Positions 16,625-24,531 of a stretch of 64,000 bases of DNA are shown here, one piece after another (position 1 is the stretch's first letter; the number at the start of each line of letters is the position of its first letter). A program made the translations under genes and the position numbers. The notes below the pieces were generated by a model, which was not told where the DNA came from, made no database searches, and worked only from the letters and a program-made list of their open reading frames with translations. This DNA is from an uncultured Poribacteria bacterium (lineage in GTDB: Bacteria; Poribacteria; WGA-4E; WGA-3G), in assembly GCA_951828515.1 (NCBI GenBank), contig OX639992.1:2582217-2646216 (forward strand), written 5' to 3'.

Positions 16625-17890
16625 CTATTGATATTCCCTAATGATCAGCGGAAGTTTCTCGCGGTCTTTACCTAACTCGGCGCAGACACCGTTTGGGTTC
16701 AACACCGTGATGGTGCCTGTGATGTCATGCAGCGGGAAATCACTCTCCGGTTGGGTGAATTCGATAGCAGGACGTTCACGATTGTCCTCGACGAAGCAGT
16801 TAATAAAGTCAATACCGCCCATCATCTGAACTAACTCCGGTTTTGGTAGAGACAACGAAATCGGCGACCATTCGCCACCGAACTGTTGATCAGTGGCAGC
16901 ATGGATAACCTGACAATCGGTGAACCTCACGCGCGCCCCTTTCAACGACTTTTCCTGAACCTTAATGCCATAGCCGACGGTGTTCTCAACCGTGCAGTTA
17001 TCAAATTCAATGCTACCACCCGGACCGTTATCTCCAATTTTCGTCACTCGGATGCCAGTTCCGTGTTTACTGCTGATGTAGCAATTCTCGAAGCGCAGCG
17101 TCACGTCATCGGATTCATCGTTGGTGTGTGCCAAGAATACTTCAATGCCGTCACCGACGTTATCAATGAACTGGCATCCGGAGAAGAGGACATTCTTTAT
17201 TCGCTGTTCGCTTTTGTCCGGTTCAATATCTACACCTGATGCCGGTGGTGTTCCCCATGTGTTTGAAAACGTACAATTCTCGACTTTAAGGTTTTCAGCA
17301 CTAATAACGCTGATGCCCTGCCGGTAGTGATTGTCGCAGATAAGGTCGCGTAAGACCACATTTTCAGAGGCGCGTCGTTCTTTGCCACCATCAACGTAAA
17401 TGCCATCTCCGCCGCTATCTTCGAGCGTCAAACCTGACACGTTTACGTTTTTACAACCTCGAATTGCCAAAGTCATACGCCACTCCGCCTTTGGATATTG
17501 TCCATACCAGCGGTGCCAGCCAAACTGTTCAAGGACCAGCCCGTTGATATAATCCTGTTTCCACATGCGAAAGGTCGCGCCGTAGCCACGGATAGAGAGA
17601 TTTTCAATATCCTGTGCGGTGAACAGCGAATCACCTCTGCCGCGGTACTCGCCTCGTTTTGCTGTGACGACTGTTCCGCGTTCAAAGATCAACTCTTGGT
17701 TTCCCGCAAGTTTAATCGGCTGGATTCTCCAATCGGCGTGCATATTCGGAACAACCACTCGTCTTGCACCAGAATCAATTGCCGCTTGCAATCCAACAGT
17801 AGCATCTTCTGGATCGAATCCCCACCACGCCGCGTTGGCGACTGTTCTTTTTTCAGAACGAACATCCGCAATCGCTTCGAGATTTTTCAT
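16625..17890 (-). CDS. Right-handed beta-helix protein (pectate-lyase/polygalacturonase-like)
   Basis: A 421-residue protein whose centre is a series of about 22-25 residue coils: NLSIRGYGATFRM, NVNVSGLTLEDSGGDGIYV, NVVLRDLICDNHYRQGISV, NLKVENCTFSNTWG, NVLFSGCQFIDNVGDGIEV. This is the parallel beta-helix pattern of polysaccharide lyases and GH28-like enzymes. The N-terminus, which lacks an obvious signal peptide, includes DPEDATVGLQAAIDSGARRV, an AIDSG segment like those opening many pectin-active beta-helix proteins. Catalytic residues cannot be assigned with confidence, so it may bind or cleave a glycan. It lies upstream of the PhyH gene on the same strand. Confidence 0.82.
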   Translation of the reverse strand: MKNLEAIADVRSEKRTVANAAWWGFDPEDATVGLQAAIDSGARRVVVPNMHADWRIQPIKLAGNQELIFERGTVVTAKRGEYRGRGDSLFTAQDIENLSIRGYGATFRMWKQDYINGLVLEQFGWHRWYGQYPKAEWRMTLAIRGCKNVNVSGLTLEDSGGDGIYVDGGKERRASENVVLRDLICDNHYRQGISVISAENLKVENCTFSNTWGTPPASGVDIEPDKSEQRIKNVLFSGCQFIDNVGDGIEVFLAHTNDESDDVTLRFENCYISSKHGTGIRVTKIGDNGPGGSIEFDNCTVENTVGYGIKVQEKSLKGARVRFTDCQVIHAATDQQFGGEWSPISLSLPKPELVQMMGGIDFINCFVEDNRERPAIEFTQPESDFPLHDITGTITVLNPNGVCAELGKDREKLPLIIREYQ

Positions 17891-17989
17891 CCTTTAGGCT
17901 CCATAGAGAGATTACGTGAAAACAAAGGAAACTGCCTGCCTGTCACAAACCGGACGTACAGGCAGTTTTGTCAATTTCTCGATTCCTAT

Positions 17990-19273
17990 TTACAACGCGA
18001 AGGTCTTCTCATCATCAAGTTCCATCAGTGCGAACCATGTATTGATGTCCGTACGCTCTGGAGCAATCCGGCTGATCATCTTCGCCATTAGTGCCTTGTA
18101 GCGTTCATCCGTGGGACCCGCTTGGCTCATCTGTTCGTTATAGGCTTCAATGTCTGCTTCGCTTTTGGGATGATTCGCTTTCAGCCACGCCTCAACCTCT
18201 GCATCGGTTGTCAACGTTTTTAATGCTTCAGTGAATTCTGCGGCAGATATACCAAGGAAACCGAGCGTTGTTCGATCAATCCCAGAATCTTCACCGTAAA
18301 AATATGCCCCCAACGTATTGCTATTAGATGCGCGCCCTTTGTCAATCAACCGTGCGAGTTGAACCATGCCGTAGACATCGGTGTTGTAAGGACTCCGTGG
18401 CGCACGGCGATTGAGGTCAACGATACCGAAACTCAACTGATCGTCCACGTCCTGAAGTGCTACCCACGTGGTAATGTCTGTGCGGGTCGGATCTACTTCT
18501 TGGCATCGCGCTTCAAACCGTTCACGTGTTGCTTCATTGGGCCCATAGTTTACCAACGTTTCGTTGAATTCATCGATCTCGTCCTGCGATTTACCGCAGT
18601 TTTCCAGGACCCACGCACCGAGTTCGAGATTATTCGGGTTGTTGACTGCTGCTTCCTGAAAATCCGTGGCTGAAATACCGAGGAATGCTAAAATGCGTAC
18701 ATCTTGCCCGGAATTGTCCCCGTATAGGTACTCACCGATTTTGCCTGCGCGTTCTGCTCGTGCTTTGTCTGTCATCCGTGCGACACCACAGATGCCAGCG
18801 ACATCTTTAGAGCGAGCACTGCGTGGCGGTCCGGCAGTCAGGTCGACCTGCCAGAAGCTTCCCCAATCGTCAAGCTCCATCGACTGTAATACCGTTGTAA
18901 TATCGGTTCTGCCTGGGGCAAAGCGGGCGAGTCGTTCTTTCAGCCGTTGTTTGTGTCCCTCTGTGTCAGGCAGTTGACTGAGGGCCGCGTCGTTAAACTC
19001 AGCGATCTCTGCAGCTGTCTTTCCACTTGTTTCAAGCACCCAATGCCCGAGCGCCGCATCGTCGTATTCGTCAGCTGCTTCAGCGTAAGCATCGTCGGAA
19101 ATCCCTAAAAATGTTAAGACGCGCTGATCCAAACCAGAACTCTCACCGTAGAGATAATCCCCGAGAGTTTCCGCGTTATGTGCCCGTGCCTTGTCTGTCA
19201 ACCGTGCCACACCGACAATCCCAGCGATTCCGAGGTTTGAAGGGCGACGTGGCGGTTGGTATGTCAAATCCAT
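17990..19273 (-). CDS. Three tandem DUF5069 domains in one protein
   Basis: A 427-residue soluble protein made of three copies of a unit of about 140 residues. Each copy opens with a Pro/Arg-rich LT-PPRS-like or PRSPYNTDV segment and continues GVARLTDKARA, LGDYLYGESSGLDQRVLTFL, then a helical middle (VLETSGKTAAEIAEFNDA) and ends APGRTDITTVLQSMELDD. The corresponding segments in copy 2 are RMTDKARAERAGKIGEYLYG and DPTRTDITTW, and in copy 3 RLIDKGRASNSNTLGAYFYG and APERTDINTW. DUF5069 proteins are normally single-domain and of unknown function. GGAAGGA precedes ATG 19273 at normal distance. A good promoter lies upstream. Confidence 0.85.
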   Translation of the reverse strand: MDLTYQPPRRPSNLGIAGIVGVARLTDKARAHNAETLGDYLYGESSGLDQRVLTFLGISDDAYAEAADEYDDAALGHWVLETSGKTAAEIAEFNDAALSQLPDTEGHKQRLKERLARFAPGRTDITTVLQSMELDDWGSFWQVDLTAGPPRSARSKDVAGICGVARMTDKARAERAGKIGEYLYGDNSGQDVRILAFLGISATDFQEAAVNNPNNLELGAWVLENCGKSQDEIDEFNETLVNYGPNEATRERFEARCQEVDPTRTDITTWVALQDVDDQLSFGIVDLNRRAPRSPYNTDVYGMVQLARLIDKGRASNSNTLGAYFYGEDSGIDRTTLGFLGISAAEFTEALKTLTTDAEVEAWLKANHPKSEADIEAYNEQMSQAGPTDERYKALMAKMISRIAPERTDINTWFALMELDDEKTFAL

Positions 19274-19318
19274 AATTGATGTCCTTCCAGTTCAAGAAAT
19301 GAGGTGTTAGGTCTTTTG

Positions 19319-19350
19319 CCAATATTTTATCATACCAATATTTTATCATT
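19319..19350. repeat. 16-base direct repeat overlapping a promoter
   Basis: CCAATATTTTATCAT occurs twice back to back (19320-19334 and 19336-19350). The right copy contains the minus-strand -10 element of the DUF5069 gene, so the pair could be a regulator site or a duplicated -10. Confidence 0.7.
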
Positions 19351-19367
19351 GTCACAAAGCGTGTCAA
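19340..19367 (-). promoter_or_regulatory. Promoter for the triple-DUF5069 gene
   Basis: On the minus strand TTGACA is followed after 16 bases by TAAAAT, about 70 bases before ATG 19273. Confidence 0.6.
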
Positions 19368-19397
19368 GAGAAAATTACACCGATCCCCTAATTTGTC

Positions 19398-19426
19398 TTG
19401 CCAATTTCCACGGGACATTATATATT
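19398..19426 (+). promoter_or_regulatory. Promoter for the cupin gene
   Basis: TTGCCA, 17 bases, TATATT, ending 27 bases before ATG 19454. It is divergent from the DUF5069 promoter, so the two genes share a 180-base control region. Confidence 0.45.
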
Positions 19427-19453
19427 TATGTCAAAACACCATGGAGGCATACA

Positions 19454-20086
19454 ATGGGATTTCCTGTTTACGATTACCGCACAGATGTACGAAATGTGTT
19501 AGTTACACCACAAATTCGCTCTCGGTTTTTAAGGATGGAGCCTGGGCAAAGTGCCCAACTTCATAGCCATGATTTGGGGCATGAAATTTTCCTAATTCTG
19601 GAAGGACACGTCGAGTTTGAGATTGATGGCGAAATTGAAGAGTTAGGACCAGGGCAGATGTGCGTCGCTTTGGCAGATCAACCGCACACAGTGAAAGTTC
19701 TCGGTGATGAACCGATGACAATGTATCTGTCTGTTACGCCACATATCCACCCTACACACACCCCACGTACAGATGAAGGTGAACGACTCTCGCACAATTT
19801 TTCCCCGCCTCGTGCTTACGATGTTGAACCGGATATGCAGAAGTCAATAGCGGAACTCGTTGCGCGTCAGGTACATGCCGCACAATTGTTGGAGGAACTT
19901 GCCCACACCTGTGCAGCAGTTCAACAGGAGATGGGCACTCAACTTAAGACAGCACTTGATGAGGGCGACGCGGACACCGCCACCGCAGCGCGTAAAGCGA
20001 TGTGGGAAGCTATCTATCCGGTTTACAAGGCTGTTGCTGAATTGGGTGATGTCTGGAATGCGCTCGCGCCCCGCGCAAACCAGTAG
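19454..20086 (+). CDS. Cupin-domain protein with C-terminal helical region
   Basis: A 210-residue protein. Residues 30-95 form a cupin barrel: LRMEPGQSAQLHSHDLGHEI holds the first metal-binding motif (HSH...E), and GPGQMCVALADQPHTVKVLG holds the second with its histidine. The last 85 residues are helical (QKSIAELVARQVHAAQLLEE, ARKAMWEAIYPVYKAVAELG), which is unusual for a stand-alone small cupin. GGAGG six bases before ATG 19454 fixes the start; a longer in-frame extension upstream to 19304 crosses the promoter and is rejected. The function is unknown. Confidence 0.85.
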   Translation: MGFPVYDYRTDVRNVLVTPQIRSRFLRMEPGQSAQLHSHDLGHEIFLILEGHVEFEIDGEIEELGPGQMCVALADQPHTVKVLGDEPMTMYLSVTPHIHPTHTPRTDEGERLSHNFSPPRAYDVEPDMQKSIAELVARQVHAAQLLEELAHTCAAVQQEMGTQLKTALDEGDADTATAARKAMWEAIYPVYKAVAELGDVWNALAPRANQ

Positions 20087-20192
20087 GCTATTTTTAATTT
20101 GTTTTGTTTTCGTGTTTATGCTATACTTAAGACAACAAAGGGTATGTTCGCCTAATTTACGGAAAATTATTTAAATTTGAACCGAATTTGAT

Positions 20193-20221
20193 TTGACAAC
20201 GTTTTAAAATTAGGATACACT
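20193..20221 (+). promoter_or_regulatory. Promoter with a long leader for the cohesin-like gene
   Basis: TTGACA, 17 bases, TACACT. Transcription from here would give a 5' leader of about 440 bases before ATG 20671. Confidence 0.5.
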
Positions 20222-20227
20222 TATCTT

Positions 20228-20670
20228 TTAACCTTAAAAAGTCCCATTTGAGCGACTCACCTTGCGCTCTGATTCCAATGCGCTGGTGTGGAAGAATCTC
20301 CCATATTTATTGCGGTTGAAATCTTTTGTCAAATGAGGGGCTGATGTGCAGTAGCGAATTTTGTATAGAAGATCGAAGAAAATAAAAGAAAAAAGGTGGC
20401 TGGAATTAACCTCAGTGGCTTTATCACAAGCCCAACCTCAGTCAAAATTTCTATAAATCCTTAACCCTTAAACCGTCGCCACGAGTTGCGAGGAGACGTA
20501 AAACGCTTGTAGAGTCCGTATAAGACCTCATTCGGAGGCAACGGACGTTGAAACAGGAAGTCAGACAGGAAATCTACGGATTTCTGTAAGTTCTACACAA
20601 CGGCTATCATCTTTACCGAAAGGTAAGGAACGTCAAACATATCAATGAATTAATTATGAAGGAGTGTCTT
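20228..20670 (+). other. Long untranslated leader with possible IS605-type RNA relic
   Basis: No convincing gene is present. Positions 20476-20585 contain CCGTCGCCACGAG, GCGAGGAGACG and GACGTTGAAACAGGAAGTC followed by a hairpin (ACAGGAAATC-TAC-GGATTTCTGT). This order resembles the 3' end of TnpB elements, where the omega-RNA scaffold and right-end hairpin lie, but no TnpB frame precedes it. The rest is AT-rich with short purine tracts. It could also be a regulatory leader RNA in its own right. Confidence 0.35.
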
Positions 20671-23118
20671 ATGAAAGACCAGCTTTTTAATAGGAAAATC
20701 CTTTTTTCCTTATTAGCTGTTGTAATGTGTTTCGGGTTTACAGCAATGAGTTACGGTCAAGCCGTTATTTCTGTAGAACCTGCTGAAGTAGAGTCCCCGG
20801 CGGTCGGGGAAGAACTCATGGTGAGTATTAATATAACGGGTGGCGCGGATGTCGCTGGCTATGAACTGGTCGTAAACTTTGATGCGGCTGCTCTTAGTTA
20901 TGTTTCCAGTGCAAACGCTGATTACCTGCCTGCTGGTGCCTTTCCCGTACCAACTGTTGCGACTGACAGTAGTGTCAAGGTCGCAGCAACTTCTCTGACA
21001 GGTGCTGCAGCGGAAGCCGATGGCACGCTCGCTACCATAACGTTTGAGGTTGTTGCAGCAACAGCGTCCACGATTGGCCTATCGAATGTTATCGTTGCTG
21101 ATGCCGGTGGGACTGCCTTGGATGTCACGACTGCAGACGGTGTGGTTACCGTTGATGGTGCTGGACCCGCTGCTGAAGAAGCTCCCGCTGAAGAGCCAGC
21201 CGCTGAAGAACCCGCTGCTGAAGAAGCTCCCGCTGAAGAGCCAGCCGCCGAAGAAACTCCTGCTGAAGAAGCCCCAGCTGAAGTGGCTGTTCCTGATATG
21301 CCGGTGAGCCAGATGTTCGAGATTACCCTCACGAACCTTACCACTGGTGAACCGGGAACGGGTGGACAAGTCCTCTCACCACCGATTTTTGCGGCACATC
21401 CTGCGGGTTTCAAAATTTCCGAACTCGGTCAACCTGCGAGTCCCGCACTTGTGGCACTTGCTGAAAATGGAGATACTTCAGGTCTTGCCACAATCGCAGC
21501 CGCTGGTGGTGCGAATGTCGCAATGGCAGAGGGTGTCGTTCCACCCGGTGGTTCGGTTACGGCTACAGTGACGGCTGATATGGTAAACTCTTCGCTTTCT
21601 GTCGCTTCTATGCTCGTGTCAACAAATGACGCGTTCATAGCGGCTGTTGACGTAGCTCTATTTGATGAGAATGGAGATCCCGTTTCAGCAACACTCGAGT
21701 TGATGTCTTATGATGCGGGTAGTGAAGATAATACAGAAATGGCTTCCGATATTCCGGGACCCCTCGGTTTAGATGCCGCTGTTGATCCAGAAGGAAGCAA
21801 TGAACGTGTGCCGACTGAAGGTGGTGTAATTGCAGCACATGAAGGTATCCAGGGTGTTGGTGAAGTCGGTGAAACATTTGCTTGGGATGAACCGACAGCA
21901 ATGTTGATGATTACGCCTGTTGAAGTCCCCACGGAACCGGTTGTAGAAGAACCGGTAATCCCTGGTCCTGGTTTTAGTGTGATGCTTGAAGCGGGTTTGA
22001 ACATGATTTCTATTCCGCTGATGCCAGAAGAACCCTACACAGCCAAATCCTTGGCAGAAATGCTGGGTGCGACGGTGGTCATCCAACTCGATGCGGCGGC
22101 GCAGAGTTTCACGGGTTACACGGTAGCCGATGAAGGTGATGGCTTTGGTATTGACGGTGGTAAGGGTTATATCGTAAATACCCCTGCTGGCGGCATGGTG
22201 AAGTTCACAGGTGATGCGTGGGATAACCAACCTGAACCTGAAGAAGCACCTGCTGAAGAACCAGCCGCTGAGGAAGAAGCACCTGCCGAGGAAGTTGCTG
22301 AGGAAGAAGCACCTGCTGAGGAAGTTGCTGAGGAAGAAGCACCTGCCGAGGAAGTTGCTGAGGAAGAAGCACCTGCTGAGGAAGTTGCTGAAGAACCAGC
22401 CGCTGAGGAAGAGGCACCCGCTGATGATGCCGCTGATGCTGGTGGAGATGACGCAGCTGCTGATGCCGCTGAGGAAGAGGCACCCGCCGCTCCTACACTC
22501 GCAACCTATGACAGCGCATGGGCGTTTATCGTTACCAGTGACATCCATGGTATGGAAACTGGCACAGCGTATACCCTCGTCGCAGAAAACCTCCGCACAG
22601 GTATTGTTGCTACGGAGAATCTCACAAGCGCTGCGAAACGTTCCTCTGCCGTCTGGGCAGATCTGAACCGTAAGAGCGTTGTTGAGGCAGGCGATAGACT
22701 CAAAGTCGCGCTGTATGATGAAAACAGTAGAATCGTCTCCGGTCCGTTCCAACGCACGGTCACGACGAGTGACATTCGCAACGCATTCCTGAGTCTGCAA
22801 CTGAACGTAGGAGACATTCAGCCGCAAGACACGCTCTTGGCGCAGAACTTCCCAAATCCGTTCAATCCAGAAACGTGGATTCCGTATCAGTTGAGTGCGG
22901 CGACAGAAGTGAAGATCGATATATATGATGTATCGGGTCGCTTGGTTCGTTCGTTGGATCTGGGCTGGCAACCGACAGGTTCGTATATGACACCGTCGAG
23001 TGCTGCGTACTGGGATGGTAAGAACGCTGTAGGCGAACGTGTAGCGAGTGGTATCTACTTCTATACGCTACAGACATCAGATTTTGCTGCGACCCGACGG
23101 ATGGTTATCCTGAAGTAG
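20671..23118 (+). CDS. Secreted cohesin-like / spondin-like protein with FlgD-type sorting domain
   Basis: An exported surface protein of about 815 residues. The signal peptide ends near SYGQA. Residues 25-150 look like a cohesin-type beta-sandwich (VISVEPAEVES, GYELVVNFDAAALSYVS, GTLATITFEV). An Ala/Glu/Pro linker follows, then a Spondin_N-like domain (FEITLTNLTTGEP, LSPPIFAAHPAGFKISELG, ALFDENGDPVSA). A beta region (MLEAGLNMISIPLMPEEPYT), a second long APAEEVAEE linker and another beta domain come next. The last 95 residues are the FlgD-like sorting/Ig domain (NFPNPFNPETWIPYQL, VKIDIYDVSGRLVRSLDLG, GIYFYTLQTSDFAATRRMV). The start is ATG 20671 (AAGGAG six bases upstream); ATG 20656 overlaps that site. 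It lies next to a dockerin protein gene, suggesting they may bind each other. Confidence 0.85.
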   Translation: MKDQLFNRKILFSLLAVVMCFGFTAMSYGQAVISVEPAEVESPAVGEELMVSINITGGADVAGYELVVNFDAAALSYVSSANADYLPAGAFPVPTVATDSSVKVAATSLTGAAAEADGTLATITFEVVAATASTIGLSNVIVADAGGTALDVTTADGVVTVDGAGPAAEEAPAEEPAAEEPAAEEAPAEEPAAEETPAEEAPAEVAVPDMPVSQMFEITLTNLTTGEPGTGGQVLSPPIFAAHPAGFKISELGQPASPALVALAENGDTSGLATIAAAGGANVAMAEGVVPPGGSVTATVTADMVNSSLSVASMLVSTNDAFIAAVDVALFDENGDPVSATLELMSYDAGSEDNTEMASDIPGPLGLDAAVDPEGSNERVPTEGGVIAAHEGIQGVGEVGETFAWDEPTAMLMITPVEVPTEPVVEEPVIPGPGFSVMLEAGLNMISIPLMPEEPYTAKSLAEMLGATVVIQLDAAAQSFTGYTVADEGDGFGIDGGKGYIVNTPAGGMVKFTGDAWDNQPEPEEAPAEEPAAEEEAPAEEVAEEEAPAEEVAEEEAPAEEVAEEEAPAEEVAEEPAAEEEAPADDAADAGGDDAAADAAEEEAPAAPTLATYDSAWAFIVTSDIHGMETGTAYTLVAENLRTGIVATENLTSAAKRSSAVWADLNRKSVVEAGDRLKVALYDENSRIVSGPFQRTVTTSDIRNAFLSLQLNVGDIQPQDTLLAQNFPNPFNPETWIPYQLSAATEVKIDIYDVSGRLVRSLDLGWQPTGSYMTPSSAAYWDGKNAVGERVASGIYFYTLQTSDFAATRRMVILK
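22270..22389 (+). repeat. Four 30-base units coding the EEEAPAEEVA linker
   Basis: Tandem units of 30 bases (GAGGAAGAAGCACCTGCYGA core). Units 1 and 3 carry CCTGCCGAG while units 2 and 4 carry CCTGCTGAG, so a 60-base block was itself duplicated. An earlier, more diverged Ala/Glu/Pro repeat of the same kind lies at 21166-21280. Confidence 0.85.
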
Positions 23119-23174
23119 GTATAGCAGCGATTTTTTAACGATTAGAATCTGATAGTTAAAAAATTCAAAAATAA

Positions 23175-23260
23175 AACGCCCCCCTGTGTGCTATTCGGAG
23201 GTGCCGGTTGAGCTAACCGCAAACCAATGCCGATTAGCAGTCGGCGTTGGGGCGTTTTTT
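23175..23260 (+). ncRNA. Three-stem structured RNA ending in a U-tract (terminator or attenuator)
   Basis: Outer stem AACGCC (23175-23180) pairs with GGCGTT (23251-23256). Inside are CGGTT/AACCG (23205-23219) and a 10-base stem, CCAATGCCGA/TCGGCGTTGG (23224-23250, one G-T pair). A run of six T follows. It lies about 60 bases after the cohesin-like gene and 26 bases before the dockerin gene. It could terminate the first transcript or control read-through into the second. It does not match a riboswitch class I know. Confidence 0.6.
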
Positions 23261-23285
23261 AATGTGTACATAGGAGAGAATTTTT

Positions 23286-24422
23286 TTGAGTTATCTAAAG
23301 AATGTTTTGCCCATTTGCGGGTTGTTTCTGCTGGTTTTTGTGGCAAGTAGTAGCAGCGCATTTGCTTTCTCTTCCGGTCCGCCGGATGAGAAGACAGAAG
23401 CCCCCAATGAAGGCACTTGTGCTCAGGTAGGATGCCATACTGCTAATGATCTCAACGTCTCAGGTGGTTCACTGATATTAACTGTCCCCGAAACCTATGT
23501 CCCGAGTGAAGTGTATACGATCGTCGTCGATTTGTCGCGTACTGGGCAAAGTCGTTGGGGATTTGAAATGACTGCACTGGATGCCGATGGTGCGCGCGCT
23601 GGTTCGTTTGCTGTGGATGCTGCAGGGGCTACGCAGCTATCAGAAGCAAATAGTAAGCAGTACATTAAACACACTTCTATTGGAACTGCTCAAGGTACAA
23701 ACGATACCCACAGTTGGGAATTCCAATGGACTGCACCTAATACTGATATAGGACCTATTACTTTTTATACCGCTGGAAACGCTTCCAATGGAAATTTCAA
23801 TCCTATAGATGATTATATCTACACAACACAGGCAGAATCGACACCCCCTATTCCCATAGTTGCAGGTGTGTCCTTGGAAATCGTCGGAGATACAGCACTC
23901 TCTACAATGAATGCCGTTGCAGGTGTAAACTATACCCTCAAAGTCACGAATACTGGTAATATGATGGACACGATAACGCTTGAAGCCTCAGCAGAGGCTG
24001 GTATTGGAGGGAGTGTCCTTGGAGCACTCAGCGACAGGTCGGTTGAACTTGAAGCTGGTGCAGATGCAGAAGTAACATTGAAGGTCTCAGGGGATCTTTT
24101 GACAGAACCTGGTGACTATCCCATTAGTGTGACGGCAACTTCCAAAACAGATAACACAATGACTGCTGAAGTTGCAATAACAACAACTATAGAAGTGCCA
24201 CCACCGCCTCCACCGCCAGAAGTGTCTCCACCGCCCCCGACACCTTGGGATGTCAATGGCGACGGGATGGTGAATATTCAAGATTTGGTCTTGGTTGCAA
24301 GCGAATTTGGTCAGTCTGGAGAATCCCTTAAAGGGGATGTGAATGGTGATGGCAGCGTGAATATCCTTGATTTAGTTCTTGTTTCTTCGCATTTTGGTGA
24401 AGATACAAATGCTGGTCAGTAG
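23286..24422 (+). CDS. Secreted dockerin protein with choice-of-anchor-V (Reelin-like) domain
   Basis: An exported protein of 378 residues. The signal peptide runs to about ASSSSAFAF. Residues 30-190 form a choice-of-anchor-V-type domain (FSSGPPDEKTEAPNEGTCAQ, QSRWGFEMTALDADG, ITFYTAGNASNGN, DDYIYT). The haem-like site is CAQVGCH, i.e. CX4CH instead of CxxCH. A NEW3/CARDB-like beta-sandwich follows (residues 200-300), then a proline linker and a type I dockerin with two DVNGDG calcium loops (DVNGDGMVNIQDLVLVASEF and DVNGDGSVNILDLVLVSSHF). The start is TTG 23286 with AGGAGAG about nine bases upstream. The adjacent upstream gene encodes a cohesin-like module, the known partner fold of dockerins. 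Confidence 0.85.
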   Translation: MSYLKNVLPICGLFLLVFVASSSSAFAFSSGPPDEKTEAPNEGTCAQVGCHTANDLNVSGGSLILTVPETYVPSEVYTIVVDLSRTGQSRWGFEMTALDADGARAGSFAVDAAGATQLSEANSKQYIKHTSIGTAQGTNDTHSWEFQWTAPNTDIGPITFYTAGNASNGNFNPIDDYIYTTQAESTPPIPIVAGVSLEIVGDTALSTMNAVAGVNYTLKVTNTGNMMDTITLEASAEAGIGGSVLGALSDRSVELEAGADAEVTLKVSGDLLTEPGDYPISVTATSKTDNTMTAEVAITTTIEVPPPPPPPEVSPPPPTPWDVNGDGMVNIQDLVLVASEFGQSGESLKGDVNGDGSVNILDLVLVSSHFGEDTNAGQ

Positions 24423-24531
24423 GACGGGCATTTCATAGAAGATTGAGAAAGCCGAACTTGGAATGAAGTGGAGGGCTTACTTGGGCATTCTTTAGCCCAG
24501 GAGCAATCATTAGAAAAGGAAAATTAGAAAA

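Noticed and set aside
22270-22389. Four 30-base direct repeats resembling a small CRISPR array
   Set aside because: The units are contiguous without spacers, keep the reading frame and encode an Ala/Glu/Pro linker.
21769-22971. A 400-codon minus-strand frame with repeated Phe/Leu/Ser
   Set aside because: It is the antisense of the repetitive linker and domains of the cohesin-like gene; its composition is implausible for a protein.
23175-23260. tRNA or c-di-GMP riboswitch
   Set aside because: GAGCTAACCG looks D-loop-like, but there is no TTCGA arm or acceptor stem, and the GEMM core motifs are absent.
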